DNA of 64,000 nucleotides from NCBI GenBank assembly GCA_025716855.1, contig JAIXMQ010000030.1:1-64000 (forward strand). The letters run 5' to 3'. The stretch comes from Pilaira anomala. Lineage: Eukaryota; Mucoromycota; Mucoromycetes; Mucorales; Mucoraceae. Both the position numbers and the translations under genes were made by a program. Positions 13,046 to 24,797 of this stretch are shown one piece after another. The notes beneath the pieces were generated by a model. It was not told the DNA's origin, did not search any database, and worked only from the letters and a program-made list of their open reading frames with translations. The stretch's first letter is position 1; each line of letters begins with the position of its first letter.

Positions 13046-13312
13046 ATGATGGTTCTCAATTATCATTATCCCACTTTTAACTTTATTAACGGTCATATTT
13101 TACAAGCACTGTTCCAATTACAAATTACTTCTCCTGCAAGATCCAACGAAGTCACTCCTTTTTTCGTATTCTTATCTACAACCCAATATTATATCTGGTA
13201 TTCCTACTGGCAAATGAGAATTAAAGAGGTACCTTTTCGTCCTGAACACATCTTCAAAAACATCAACCATCAAGTCTCTATTCTACTGAACAGTCCTTCT
13301 ACAATCGACTAA
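13046..13312 (+). CDS. small hypothetical protein (88 aa)
   Basis: ATG-to-TAA open frame in the spacer between the divergent RBM26/27-like gene and the FAM192A-like gene. The peptide starts MMVLNYHYPTFNFINGHILQ. It is rich in aromatic residues (FVFLSTTQYYIWYSYWQM) and ends with HIFKNINHQVSILLNSPS. There is no predicted signal, repeat or known motif. Base composition is less AT-rich than in the flanks, which favours coding. A poly-T stretch (12929-12957) lies about 90 bp upstream. It could be a small genuine gene or a relic of a longer one; nothing in the sequence decides this. Confidence 0.4.
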   Translation: MMVLNYHYPTFNFINGHILQALFQLQITSPARSNEVTPFFVFLSTTQYYIWYSYWQMRIKEVPFRPEHIFKNINHQVSILLNSPSTID

Positions 13313-13469
13313 AAATTCTCTCATTTTATTTTTCTGTTATCACTAAAACAGGGTATTTTAATATTAAATCAAGTCCCATCTCGCGTATGTGTGACTCTTT
13401 AGTGTAATAAGAAACTTTTTAAAAAAAAATGAATAGACATTTTACTTTTTCTTGTAAAGAATACCAAAG

Positions 13470-14178
13470 ATGTCATTCAATATTAATAGTTCGTTCGTAT
13501 CTCGTGCTGTGGTAGAAGACAATAAACAAGTTGATGCAGCAGAAGATAATAAGGATGAAGGTACAGAGAAAAAAAATATAAAGAAGAAAAAAATTATAAT
13601 AATAAATGTGTGAATGCATACATTTAGTTGTTATTCAAGAAGAATATGACCCAAGAACATTATTTGAACGTTTACAAGAACAAAAAAATTTAAAGGAAGA
13701 AAAATTTGCAGAAGAATCACGTTTATCGAATCAAATTAAACGTGTAGACGAAGAAGAAGCAGAGTTTTTTAGGATTTTATCAGACGAAAAGGAAAAGTTA
13801 GAATATGAGAGAAAAATTAAGGAACAATTAGAGTTGGAAGAATATAGACAGGCAGTAGAAGCAAGAGCTGCACCGATCGGACCTGCAGTGACAACAGCAA
13901 ATGCCGTGGTAGCCTCGTCGTTGTCATCATCGTCTTCATCATCTAAACCTAAACCAATCATAAAAACTAATAAGTTATCAAAACAATCTATTAAAGGTGC
14001 ATTATTTATTAAAAAGAAGAAACGCGGCAGTGATTCAGATTCAGAGGAAGAAGAAGAGGAAGAGAAGAAAAAAGAGACTGAGCCAAAAACAAAAAAACAA
14101 AAGACTTCATTATCATTATTAGCAGATTATGGTGACATAAGTAGTAGTAGTAGTAGCGATAGTGAGAATGAAGCGTGA
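13470..14178 (+). CDS. FAM192A/NIP30-domain protein (PSME3-interacting protein family)
   Basis: Two exons in phase, 13470-13560 and 13628-14178 (213 aa). The N-terminus MSFNINSSFVSRAVVED resembles the RFVSEAEL start of the family. The NIP30 core is clear: EEYDPRTLFERLQEQKNLKE, then a helix with NQIKRVDEEEAEFFRIL and a long charged coiled coil ending LEEYRQAVEA. The C-terminal half is low complexity: Ser run, basic patch FIKKKKRGSDSDSEEEEEEE, KTKKQKTSLSLLADYG and a closing SSSSSSDSENEA. Animal FAM192A (PIP30) binds the proteasome activator PA28-gamma in the nucleus. Whether this fungus has that partner is unknown, so only the family assignment is firm. The acidic Ser tail suggests CK2 phosphorylation. 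Confidence 0.82.
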
Positions 14179-15049
14179 TCTTGATACTATCTTCTTTTTT
14201 CTTAAAAAAAAAAGTTTAGTAATTTAGAGGTTATTATCTTATAATAAAAAGAGATATTACAAGAAATGTTGTAATTATTTTATTTATTTAAAGCATGCAT
14301 CGTATCAAATTTTGGCGCCATTTCTTATTATTATTTTCAATTAATGCAACTTACTAAGCTAACTGTAATAAATGTCAACACGGAAAATTAATATGATATA
14401 TATATATAATAAGAATGTTACAAGAAATATAAACTATATTATTATCAAATCCTCATCTACTTTTAAACTATACATAGTTCTTTTTGAAATCTTTAGAACT
14501 GTATGTAGACTATTATTATTATTTTTACAAATGGAATGAATAAAAATATGAGGTCACAATAAAGTATGAATCGTCAAGTAGATAAAATAAAATAAAAAGA
14601 AGATATTATGTAACTCTACAGTCATCAATAACCTGTTGGATGCATTTATTATTGGACGAGGTATGCATTCTTCTTCCTCATTGTCCTTTTTTTTCTGTAT
14701 TATGCACTTGACTATTATAACTATTTATGAAGGATTTGAAGGCGTTCTTTATTCATGTATAACTGTAAATTCATGTTTATTTGATCATAAAATAACTTGG
14801 CTAAAGCAATATTAATTGACAATAAAAGATCTACAAAACCAAAATAAACTTCACGATTAAAAGAAAAAAGTAAAAAGAGAGAGAGAGAGAGAGAGCCTAT
14901 GATATTTAGGACTTAAGAATGCAATCGGTGCTATATATTTTGGACAGAATTCGTTTCACTTTCAATCTTTATTCCCCATTCCTTTCGTTTTTTTTTTCTT
15001 TAACCTCTTTTTTTTTTTCTCGAAAGAAAAAAATATAGGTATAATAATC
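14179..15049. other. intergenic with (GA)n tract
   Basis: AT-rich spacer. It contains a (GA)n microsatellite at about 14877-14896 and pyrimidine-rich stretches at 14980-15030 that form the likely promoter/leader of the next gene. No other feature seen. Confidence 0.5.
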
Positions 15050-16498
15050 ATGGATACAAATTACAGCTACCCTCAATTATTTGATATGGATGATACTGAT
15101 TTGTTTCATGGTCTCAATCTATCAGATAATGTAACAGTGATATCTTCTTCAAATCAATTGTACAATACTACAACTAATTTCGATAAAAAATTAAATCAAC
15201 AATCTAACAATAATAATCAAGATATTTATAATTCACTTGCTTCTGCATCTAATAATACAAATTCCTACTTACACTATCTCCAATCAAATAATACTAACAA
15301 CAATAATAATGACAATCACAATAATGATTTTTACTATGAAACACAATCACAAGCCATGCTAATGGTACCACCTACTATGGATTTAACTGATTACGATTAC
15401 TTTAATCAGCAAACAACAGAACAAAAACAACAATATAATTGGTTATACGATCCTATGGACACATTCTTACCAAATCAATCCAATTTATTCTGTGATAATT
15501 CAATGCCTAATCCTCCACTTGATTCAGTCATGACAGAAAACATGGATGAAAGCATTACTGTAGAAGGTGGAATGTCTCGCGGATACGTCAGTCTCAGTGT
15601 AAGTTGAAATATTTCTTTTTTTAAAAAAAAAAAAAAATCTCAAAGTTAACAAAAATACATATAGGACGTCAATTCTTTTGTAGCAAAAGCAGACTCTAAG
15701 CATTCCTGTTTATTACAAGTACCTAATAATGATTTCAATAACCAACGAAGAAATGAATTCTCTTCATCCGAATCTACCATTAACGATGACAGTGAAGATG
15801 ACTACTCGGATAGTGAAAACGAAATGCATTGGCCTTCATTGAATTCTTCTTTCAGTACACCGACTATACATAACAAACAAAAGTTGATGATAAAGATCAA
15901 GAAACCAAGTTCAAACAGTACTTTGCCTAGTCCTTACGGTGAACACCCGACCTGGAGTGGTCTTATCTCTCCCAAGCTCAGTAAATCTGCCAACACATAT
16001 AGAAATAAATATAGAAAATCTGCATCCAATATATATAATATGACAACCAAGAGGAAGAATAAGCTATTAGACAATACAAAACGACGTGGTAGTGCTCCTC
16101 AACGATTAACACATAACCATAGTACAAGTAGCGTAAATAGTATACATTCTTCATCTTCTCTTTCGTCTTTATCAAACACACTACAACGATCCATGCGTGT
16201 ATCGGATAGCATGAACTTTTTAACTAGACATTCATCGGATGAAGAAGAGGAGATTATCGAAGACGAGGAAGAAGAAGATGAAGACGATGATGAATATCAA
16301 ATACGAACAGCGCATGCCTCAAGCCAGTTACCAACAAAGAAGGGTAGAAATGTAGATAAAGCATGTAATCATTGTAAACGTTCGCATTTAAGATGTGATG
16401 ATATGAGACCCTGTCGCCGTTGTGTAGCTACTGGTAAAACTGGTTGTAAAGATGTTCAACATAAACCAAGAGGAAGACCAAAACTTCATAAGAAATAA
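15050..16498 (+). CDS. Zn2Cys6 transcription factor with C-terminal zinc cluster
   Basis: Two exons in phase, 15050-15598 and 15665-16498 (460 aa). The N-terminal 180 residues are Asn/Gln/Tyr-rich, a likely activation region. The middle is Ser-rich with an acidic block EEEEIIEDEEEEDEDDDE. The DNA-binding domain is at the extreme C-terminus: KACNHCKRSHLRCDDMRPCR, spacing C-x2-C-x6-C-x5-C-x2-C-x7-C. An AT-hook-like PRGRPKLHKK follows directly. The cluster sequence (NHCKRSHLRCDDMRPC) is closest by eye to the Ert1/AcuK/Rds2 group of carbon-source regulators. Those have N-terminal clusters and PAS-like domains that I do not see here, so the specific role is open. Confidence 0.85.
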
Positions 16499-16632
16499 AA
16501 ATCCATTTAAACAGTCCTTTGTGACTGGGACACATGAAAAAAAAAAATTTCAAAATCCATATAAGCAGTTTAAAGAAAAAGCCTTTCTTTTTTTCTTTTT
16601 TTTTCTTTTTACATATCACATATATAATTATA

Positions 16633-17608
16633 ATGGTTGCCACTGAAAGTGAAAAGATCCGCAAGCAAGTCGAGTTCTACTTCTCCGACTCTAACTTGCC
16701 TTATGATAAGTTCTTATGGAGTCTTCGCGATAACACTCCTGAAGGATGTAAATAGACTGACTTTATTTAATACCTAGAATAATAACTAACTGACAGGTGT
16801 TTTTTATTAATCGTAGGGATCCCCATTGAGACTATTGCTGGTTTCAAGAAAATGAAGATGATTACTGAAGATTTAGATACTGTAGTCAAGGCTTTGAAGG
16901 AAGTTGAGAGCGACATCTATGAACTCGATGCTGAAGCTAAGAATATTAGAAGAAAATCTGAAGTAGTTCAACAAAACCATATGGAACGTTCTATCTACAT
17001 CAAGGGTTTGCCTTTAGTTGATGTTGACGCCAAGGACCCTGTTGCTGAACTCTTCAACCTTCAAGATAAAATTGATGATCTTTTCAGTCAACACGGTAAA
17101 GTTCTCTGTGTTCGTTTCAAGAAGACTGACGATCGTCCCAAGAAGTTCAAGGTAGATTTATAATTGTTTAAAAACGCGCTTTTTTTCTTATTAACTGAAA
17201 ATAACTATATAGGGTTCCGGTTATATTGAATTCGAAAGCCCTGAGGTAGCCAAGAAGGTTGCTGAATTAAAGGAAATCGACTTTGATGGTAATAAGATTG
17301 AGATTTTATATAAGCCTGAATATATTAATATGAAGAGCGAGCAATACAAGGATGCTCCCCAAAGAAAGAGAAAATTCGGTTTCAATGCTTTCAAGACCCA
17401 ATATGATAACAACAACAAAAACAACAAGAGAAAGAACAATGGTTTTTCTAAGGCCCCCGAGACTAAGAAGGTCAAGTCTTCTGAAGAGAAGCCTGTTGCT
17501 GTTGAAGCAGAGAAGCCTGCTGTTGTTGAGGCAGAGAAGCCTGCTGTTGTTGAGGCAGAGAAGCCCGCTGTTGTTGAGGAAGAAAAGCCTAAGGTCAATG
17601 CAGAGTAA
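16633..17608 (+). CDS. La protein (La motif plus RRM), Lhp1/SSB family
   Basis: La chaperone that binds the 3' UUU-OH of new RNA polymerase III transcripts and supports tRNA processing. Three exons in phase: 16633-16747, 16817-17151 and 17213-17608 (281 aa). The La motif spans residues 1-90: KIRKQVEFYFSDSNLPYDKF, then GWIPIETIAGFKKMKMI, with the Trp codon split by intron 1. The RRM follows: RSIYIKGLPL, GKVLCVRFKK and GSGYIEFESPEVAKKV. A basic tail (QRKRKFGFNAF, KKNNKRKNNG) is likely nuclear targeting. The C-terminus is unusual: four near-perfect decapeptide repeats of EAEKPAVV type, encoded by 30-bp DNA repeats (about 17494-17590). The terminal third is shorter than in human La, and no second RRM is seen, as in yeast. 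Confidence 0.92.
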
Positions 17609-17689
17609 ATAATATTCAAATGTAAAAAATTGTGCGTAGAAATGTAATAATAATAAAAAAACATGAAAAAAAACATGAAAAAATATTTA

Positions 17690-18723
17690 TTATGATTGAG
17701 GAATCGTGATCAACCATCTTTGAATAATCCTTTTTACAACTGCTCCTCCACTTGGATCCAATTTTTCCAAGAATCGGATGGTAATTGCATGTTCTGAAGC
17801 CAATGTTTGGCTTAAGACTTGAATTGGTCTTTTTAAAGGGGATATTGTCATTATAAGTACTTCTCTTATATTAATTGGTTCTCCTTCTTGTGAAATATTA
17901 AATTGCGCATCTGCTAAATCACTCTTCTCAAGGTTAATTAAGGTTTGTTCCCCTGTTTCTGTACATAATCGAATATGGAAATGACCATCAAGTAATGTTA
18001 CTGCACAGTTGGGGTGTGAGAATAATAAACCATCTCCAAAATCAATTAAAAGTGTAGGTAATGGTATACCTCCTTGACTATAGAGAAAGAATGAATTATT
18101 TTGTTGCGATTGTAATTCCGGTTGTTGTGTTTGAGGCACTTGTTGTTGTTGTGCTTGTGTCGTCTGCTGCTGTTTAACTTGTGGAGTTTGTTCGTTAGGT
18201 TGTATCTGAACTGGTTCTACCGCGGACACTGTGTTACTCTTTTCAGCAGCTTTTCCTTTTGCTGTAATCTTCTTCTTATCTTCAGTAGCAGAAGATTCAG
18301 ACGTAATTTCATTGGGTATATTATTAGTAGTAGTTTTTGGTTGTCTTTGTTTTGATGCGGGAGTTGTGGTTGTCTTTTTGGTGGGTAGATCCGCTTCACG
18401 CTCAACTTTCTTTTGAACTCTTTTGTTTTCTCGTTCTATTTCAAGTAGTTCCGCCATTCTTTCACGTTCCTTCTTTTCTTTGATTAATCTCTTTTCTTCC
18501 TCGGGACTTATAACAGGCGCATCTTTCAGAATCTCGCCTTGTTTCCATTGGATGCCACAACTGTTACAAAGTGTACCGTGTCCTCCGGGACCGGGACGCC
18601 ACATAGCAGTGTGCCGTGTACTACAATAAGCGCATTTTAATAACCCATCCTCTTTTGCTACTGCATTGTTATATTTGTTCTTGGGTACTAAAGTCGTGGT
18701 TAAATATAAATTTCTAAATTCGA

Positions 18724-18761
<38 letters not shown>

Positions 18762-19952
18762 ACATTCTGCTTCAAATTTCTCATCTCTTGGACGTTTACC
18801 TAATCGAATTGCATTCAATATTTCATTTCTCTTCTTTTCGGCCATAATTGGGCCGGTTGTAATATCAGGTACAGTCAACGCTCTCTTTAATAACTCTTGT
18901 ACCTCGTTATCGCTTGTTGGATCTTGTGATAGGTCGTACTTTATATATTTCTTTTTAGGAAATGTCTTCATCTTAAAAAAAGCAATCATTAAAAAAAGGG
19001 TATTCATTAATTGCTTAGTTGCTTAAAATTTACCTTGATACATAAATTTTGTTTGACTTGATCTGGATTATTTACACTATCTTCAATAGCATCAATCGTA
19101 GTTTGATTAAGGAGTGAAATACGGATATTAGCAGGTTGATATATTGTTGTATCCTCTGTGTTTTTCTCTTCTTTACTTAAAAACTCTTGTATGCACGGTA
19201 ATTGACAAGATTTTCCCCATTTTAAAATTTGATCTTTGGGCTTTTCAAAGAAACCGTCTGTTGTATCTAAAGGTAATGCAAAAGATGTATGTACCTACAA
19301 CAATGTAAGTGCTTTGGGCCGTTTTTGTTCTCTATTTAAAACCTTACCACAATAGGACCCTCTTCTACTGATAAACTGATTAAAGCTTCTTTAGGGAATA
19401 TGAATCGTTCATTTGGTATTTCGGCTAGCTCAAACACAATGTCATTAAATTGTAAAAGCCGTGAAGGGTCATCGGTTTTGTCTCCATTACTCTCGCTCAT
19501 AACTGAATCTTCCTCTACTACGTTTAATCCTTGTTTTTTTGCTATGTCTATCCAAGGTATTGAACGAGTTGCTTCATAGAAAGTTGTGTTCGAAAAGAGA
19601 TGAGGACCAAGTTCCAAGGTACCGGTTCCTAAATACTTCATATTGGGCCATTTTTTACGTGTATTGTTACTTCGTTTCGGTTGTTGTACAGGATCTGCTT
19701 TATACTTTGTAAATATAGAGTTTGTCCAGTTGAGACGTGATTGTAATAATGAAAGTAAAAGTACACCACTATATAATCTACATGTCAGATTTCTTTTGCA
19801 TAATTTTTATTTTATCCTTTGTTCCCCCAACTCTAGTATTCGTACCTCTCACAGGATTCTTGGCGATTTACTTTTTCAACTGTAGGTATTTGATATTTCT
19901 TTAATGAGTTTTCAAGTCTTTTTTTCGCAGCTATTAAGGCAGAACTAGACAT
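17690..19952 (-). CDS. GATA-type zinc-finger protein, large, unassigned subgroup
   Basis: About 660 aa in at least five exons, starting ATG at 19950-19952 (MSSSALIAAKKRLENSLKKY) and ending IPQS-stop. The middle carries one GATA finger: CAYCSTRHTAMWRPGPGGHG, then TLCNSCGIQW, spacing C-x2-C-x18-C-x2-C. A highly charged helix follows (EEEKRLIKEKKERERMAELL). Next is a Gln-rich linker. The last 150 residues look globular (IPLPTLLIDFGDGLLF, CAVTLLDGHFHIRL, VVKRIIQRWLITIPQS). Before the finger is a conserved-looking region with YIKYDLSQDPTSDNEVQELL and EILNAIRLGKRPRDEKFEAE. The single finger with a long folded C-terminus is unlike classic GATA activators, and a chromatin-complex subunit is plausible. 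The intron before the finger exon contains a 30-nt T run. Confidence 0.72.
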
Positions 19953-20146
19953 GATATGAAACGAAGTAAAGGAAAGGGTAAAAGAAGTGTATGTTTAGAG
20001 AAATAAAGGTCGATAACGTGACTGCTTTATTGGGATTTGCGGGCGGTGCGGGGCGCTTTACAGTTTCCCTGTGTATTCGGGGTATTCAAAGTGTTGCAGT
20101 AGACAAAGGTGAATCTTTCTCTTTATAGTTTGAACGGAAGGACAAC

Positions 20147-21309
20147 ATGGTTTGCAGAGTAAGCATTCTTTAATTAATAGAAGGAAAGAGATAGATTCAG
20201 CAAAACTAGAAAGAAAAGGGAACTTTGGATGGATGATCATTTACAACAACTTTATAAAAAAAATCAGAAAATCATTTTACTTCAATTTTGGATGCATTAG
20301 AACTTAGAATTATGATATCGTTAATAAGTAACACGTTACGGATAGATGGATGAAATGGATGGATATGGATTTTATTTTATTTTGCATGGATATTTCTGTT
20401 TTTCAAATTGATAATGTCGACTTGACTTGAATTCAACATTAATTTGACCCTGAACATCATTCCCGACATTTCAATTTCAATGTTCCCTTTTCTGTTTTAA
20501 ACTTGTTGAATTTTACTTTCCTGACCTCAATTTTAGTAAACTAATGCATATTTTTCTTTTTTACTTTTCTATTGTCCTTAGTTAAACGAATATCAGGTAA
20601 GAACTTTAAAAATGTAATTACTGAATGAATTTAAACTGACAACGCAACGAATTATCTAGGTAGTTGGCCGTAAGCTCCCCTCAGCTCAAGAAGTTGCCCC
20701 CAAGCTCTTCCGTATGAGAATCTTTGCCCCTAATGACGTTGTTGCCAAGTCTCGTTTCTGGTACTTCTTAAAGAAGCTCCGTAAGGTCAAGAAGGCTGCT
20801 GGTGAAATTGTCGCTATTAACAAGGTACATTTTAAACTACATTATTCTTTTGTCTATGCCGCAACAACAAAGAACTCGCATACTCACATTTAAATAATTT
20901 TAGATTTCTGAAAAGCGTCCCGAACAAGTCAAGAACTTTGGTGTCTGGATCCGTTACGATTCTCGTTCCGGTACCCACAACATGTACAAGGAGTACCGTG
21001 AATTGACCCGTTGTGAAGCTGTTGAACACTGTTGTAAGTATATCATGTAATGTATATGCAAAGATCAGTTAAATTGAATCTCCACCCTTTTTTTTTATAG
21101 ATCAAGATATGGCTTCTCGTCATCGTGCTCGTTTCAGATCTGTTCAAATCATTCGTGTCGCTGAAGTCAAGGACGCCGATGTTCGTCGTCCTTACATCAA
21201 GCAACTTATGACTCCCAAGCTCGCTTTCCCCTTGCCTCATCGTCTTGCCAACGTCGAGAAGAAGCACCGTGCTCTTTTCATTGCCAAGCGTCCCACTACC
21301 TTCTATTAA
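20147..21309 (+). CDS. RPL20: 60S ribosomal protein eL20 (L18a)
   Basis: Large-subunit ribosomal protein. The clear exons are 20582-20596 (LNEYQ), 20660-20824, 20904-21033 and 21101-21309, all in phase. They give [79 protein letters not shown] and the canonical ending KRPTTFY. The first exon is inferred: ATG GTT TGC AGA at 20147-20158 followed by GTAAGC. This keeps phase 0 with LNEYQ and yields MVCRLNEYQ, with a 423-bp first intron, a usual position for ribosomal-protein introns. Codon use in the later exons is strongly C-ending (CGT/CGC, AAG, GCC), unlike its neighbours and fitting very high expression. Confidence 0.93.
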
Positions 21310-22130
21310 ATCTTTTTTTTTTCTCTCTTTATAAAATAATATTTTTAAAGTAAATATTCTGTTTAAAAATGATGATATTAAAGTTTCATGTAAAGGGTTT
21401 ATTAAATGATCTCAGAATGATCTGCTTACTTTTTTTTTTTAATGTGCATTTATAGTGTGGCCTAGAAGCTATGAAAGACTGTATGTAGATGAAAGATATA
21501 GAGGCGTACATAATAATAAAAATTAAAGGGAGAAAATGGCCACATGAGACCATTCTGCAGGGTGGTACTTAGAGAAATTCTAAACATAATTTTACAACAT
21601 TCGATTTTAACAATTGAATTCTACCCGGTATCACTTCAAATCATATAATTCTTTTTTTAAATACATTTTCAAGAGTAAGCAACATAAATATAGCAAGGAA
21701 AAACATATGATGATATAATTGCCTTCTATATATGCTTAAATTTCCCACCCAAAAAAATATATCATGTAAAGTTCAATTTGAAATAAAATTGTTTTAGTTA
21801 CATGCAAAAAGATAACTTAGTATACCTACATCTTTCTTGGGTTTCGTACTTTTTTATCTTTTTTGACAAGCAAAAAAAGTAAAATGTCTTTTTTTAAACT
21901 TGATTAAAATTCTGACTCTCTTGATCTATTTATGTGTAAATGTTTATAGGGAGATATTATTTATCGTAACAATTGTTATTAATAGAAAAAAAGAGCTTCT
22001 TTTCATATAGAAGTGTAACAACAACTTTCCTTTTATATGTTCTCTGCTGGTGTCAAGTGCTGCCTTTACTTTTATATCATGATTGGCTGCTTGACGCGAA
22101 AAGGGAGTTTTAACAAAAAAAAAAAAACTG
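21310..22130. other. intergenic, no feature seen
   Basis: AT-rich spacer following eL20. No open frame, RNA gene or repeat is supported. Confidence 0.5.
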
Positions 22131-22138
22131 TATAAATA
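22131..22138 (+). promoter_or_regulatory. probable TATA box
   Basis: TATAAATA-type box about 100 bp before the ATG of the 148-aa protein. It is followed by a T-rich leader; transcription would start about 30 bp downstream, which argues against any earlier start codon. Confidence 0.55.
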
Positions 22139-22232
22139 GTGTGATGCACTTTCCTTGATTCCCTTTTTTTTTTCTTGTAATTTTTTTTTTATTTTTTTTA
22201 TAATAATCCCTCTTTACTTATTACATTATTGC

Positions 22233-22679
22233 ATGACTTCTGGCTCACAAAAAATTAACGAAGTAGACTCGATATCCCTTACTGATTCATCAGCATTTAA
22301 GTCTGTTTGGAGTAGACTATCACATTTGTTTCATTCAACAGAAGACAATAACAGAAGATTATCTACCTCTTCTAGCGAAAGCGATTCTTCTAATACATCA
22401 TCATCATTAAAAACAGAATCACTATCACCTAGAACAAGGCGACACAGGGCTTATCATCGTAAAAATAGAATGCTATCAAAGCAGCTCGATAACACTGATT
22501 TGTCACGACCACCTGTACATTTAGTGCTACCGCCGTTCAGTCCTACTTACTGTAAAGCAAACGAGTTTCCTTATTCAAACTTCTATGTTAAACTTCCAAA
22601 CGGAAAATGGATGATTAGATATAGATCTGGGAATCGTGATATTCTTGGTACTGATGAATTCGAAGGTTATATGATTTAA
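22233..22679 (+). CDS. hypothetical protein, Ser-rich, conserved-looking C-terminus (148 aa)
   Basis: Single-exon gene from ATG (MTSGSQKINEVDSISLTDSS) to TAA. The start is chosen because a TATA box lies about 100 bp upstream and the frame before it runs through an oligo-T leader without ATG. Residues 35-70 are Ser-rich and 70-90 basic (RTRRHRAYHRKNRML). The final 55 residues look globular: PPVHLVLPPFSPTYC, FPYSNFYVKLPNGKWMIRYR and ILGTDEFEGYMI. No known domain is recognised. The compact promoter and short intronless layout suggest a regulated small cytosolic or nuclear protein. Confidence 0.65.
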   Translation: MTSGSQKINEVDSISLTDSSAFKSVWSRLSHLFHSTEDNNRRLSTSSSESDSSNTSSSLKTESLSPRTRRHRAYHRKNRMLSKQLDNTDLSRPPVHLVLPPFSPTYCKANEFPYSNFYVKLPNGKWMIRYRSGNRDILGTDEFEGYMI

Positions 22680-24797
22680 ACAATTTTCTTTTTTCATAAT
22701 TTTATTAGTCCCTATTTTTATATACACATTAGACACACACACATACACTCATATTTTTCTTCTTACATATCATCATTAATCACACTTTTTCTCCTATTCT
22801 CATCGTTTACAAAAAAAAGCTACTCCTCTACTGTTTTATCCTCCCTTTTTTTATTTCCCTTTTCTGTAATATATACATACACACATAACAACAATAATTA
22901 TAATAATAAATCTATTAGCATCAACTAAAATAAAAATAAATGTATGCAAACAGATCAATATTTTATATTAGCTAGATATGACAAAGAAGAGAAAGAAGGA
23001 TTGTGCGACATTAATAGTCTTTTTTTGTAAACTAACACATGGAAATTATAAAAGTGATCTTCCTCAGATTAGTTGGTATTCAAGAAAAACCTTCTAGAAT
23101 TAGGAGGACACGCTCAAACTAAATTGGTTCTTCACCAGCATTTGGGCTATTGACAATAGAGTATATTTTTGTATTATAGGATTAATCTATTCCCTCCCAT
23201 TCAACTGCTTTTTTCGTAAATCTCTTTACTCTCAGAATATATATACGACGAGGAATAAAATCTTTTTAAAAACTTAAAGATATTAAGCGAACAGAGTTCT
23301 ATTTAAAGACATTTTAAATTTCAAGCAGCAAAGCCTCCAGGTAATTTGTGATGTATCAACTAAAATGGAAATTTTACTTGACATTGATACAGATCAACTG
23401 AGGGAAAAAAATAATAATGTCCCTTGTAAACGAAAAGATTAAATGCAAAGATATATCCAAACAGAGCCATCTTCATTGTTATCTTCACTGGCCTAATTCA
23501 AAAAATCTTAACCAATTAATTGTGTCCAAAAAAAAAACTTGCTGAAACAAACGCAAGTAAAAAATCTTCCAATATATTCTTGATATAAAGGTAAACAAGC
23601 GCGTAGCTCTTTCTCGATACTTATGATCCCTTTATTTAGCTATTTAATAGCACGTCTATATCATGATTTAAAAATTCAGTAATACAAAATGCATAATTAT
23701 TAATCAGCTTAGGTTATAAATAGATCGTATGGGTCTCGCAACGTCTTTGATAATATCTGGCATATCCTATGCGGTATATTTAATATTCGTTTGATTTGCT
23801 GTCTTTTTAATAGAATTTCCAGATGTTTTTATGTAGCAAGCGCTCATTGATCTACATCAGATTTTCCATACATAAACCACACCTAATGATTGTCTGTCCT
23901 TCTTATCCCCTCCTTTTTCTTTCTTTGCATTTACACTTTTTTAGCATCTACCGTGATGTGTAATAGATATATATATCTATAAATGTATTAAAAAAAAGAA
24001 ATTACATTTCGTCTACTAGTAACAAAATTAGCAAAGGAGGTACTCTTCTGCTGCTTGACTATAAAACTCTTAAATTTTTCTTTTTAAGAAAGTGTAATAA
24101 AAAGAGGCCTTATTCAACCTCCCAGAAATCAATTCTTTTTTCCCTTCTAATCTTTTAAAAACAAAGAGACATAAGGAGCTTTACGTTCAATGATATATAA
24201 ACTAGGAGGTTTCATCACTAATTTCTACAAGAAATAAAAGCTGTAGCAGTCCTTTAATGTCATCTATAATAGGAAATAGTTATCAAGCATATATAGATGT
24301 CACTCAAGTGTTGTCTCGAATGATTTTTAATTTCGCGTACACTTCTGCATCAAGAAGTGTTTTTATCTAATTTGTTAAGTAGCCACCAAAGGTACTCACT
24401 ATGTAACTAAAAAAAAAATTCATTCATACATATTTTTCTTCTGATAAAGAGAATAAAAAATGACTAGTTGCAGCCCGACATAAAAATGAAACAGAAATTT
24501 AGAGACATCCTTCAAAAACTATGAGGAGAATCAAATAACATATAATGAAACTTACTGATACTGTGCTATAAATACGGCAACTAATTAACTCTAACTTTCG
24601 TATCAAATCTAAATAAATATAACACTAAGGTTATATAAATATATTGTACTCATCTAATAAATAATGCATACCCACTTAAATTTTTTTAATTTATAGCATA
24701 ACATTCAAGCATTACAATCTTTACGCACATTTATTTTATTCAGAAAAAAAGTACATATATTGCATAAAATAAAGTAAGTAAAATGTATCAATTTGAT
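22680..24797. other. 2.1-kb intergenic region, no feature seen
   Basis: Unusually long AT-rich spacer. I found no exon with splice support, no repeat arms and no RNA gene. It may hold regulatory sequence or unrecognised non-coding RNA. Confidence 0.45.

Noticed and set aside
22155..22232. N-terminal extension MIPFFFSCNFF of the 148-aa protein
   Set aside because: The first codon is TTG, not ATG, and the DNA is an oligo-T leader just after the TATA box.
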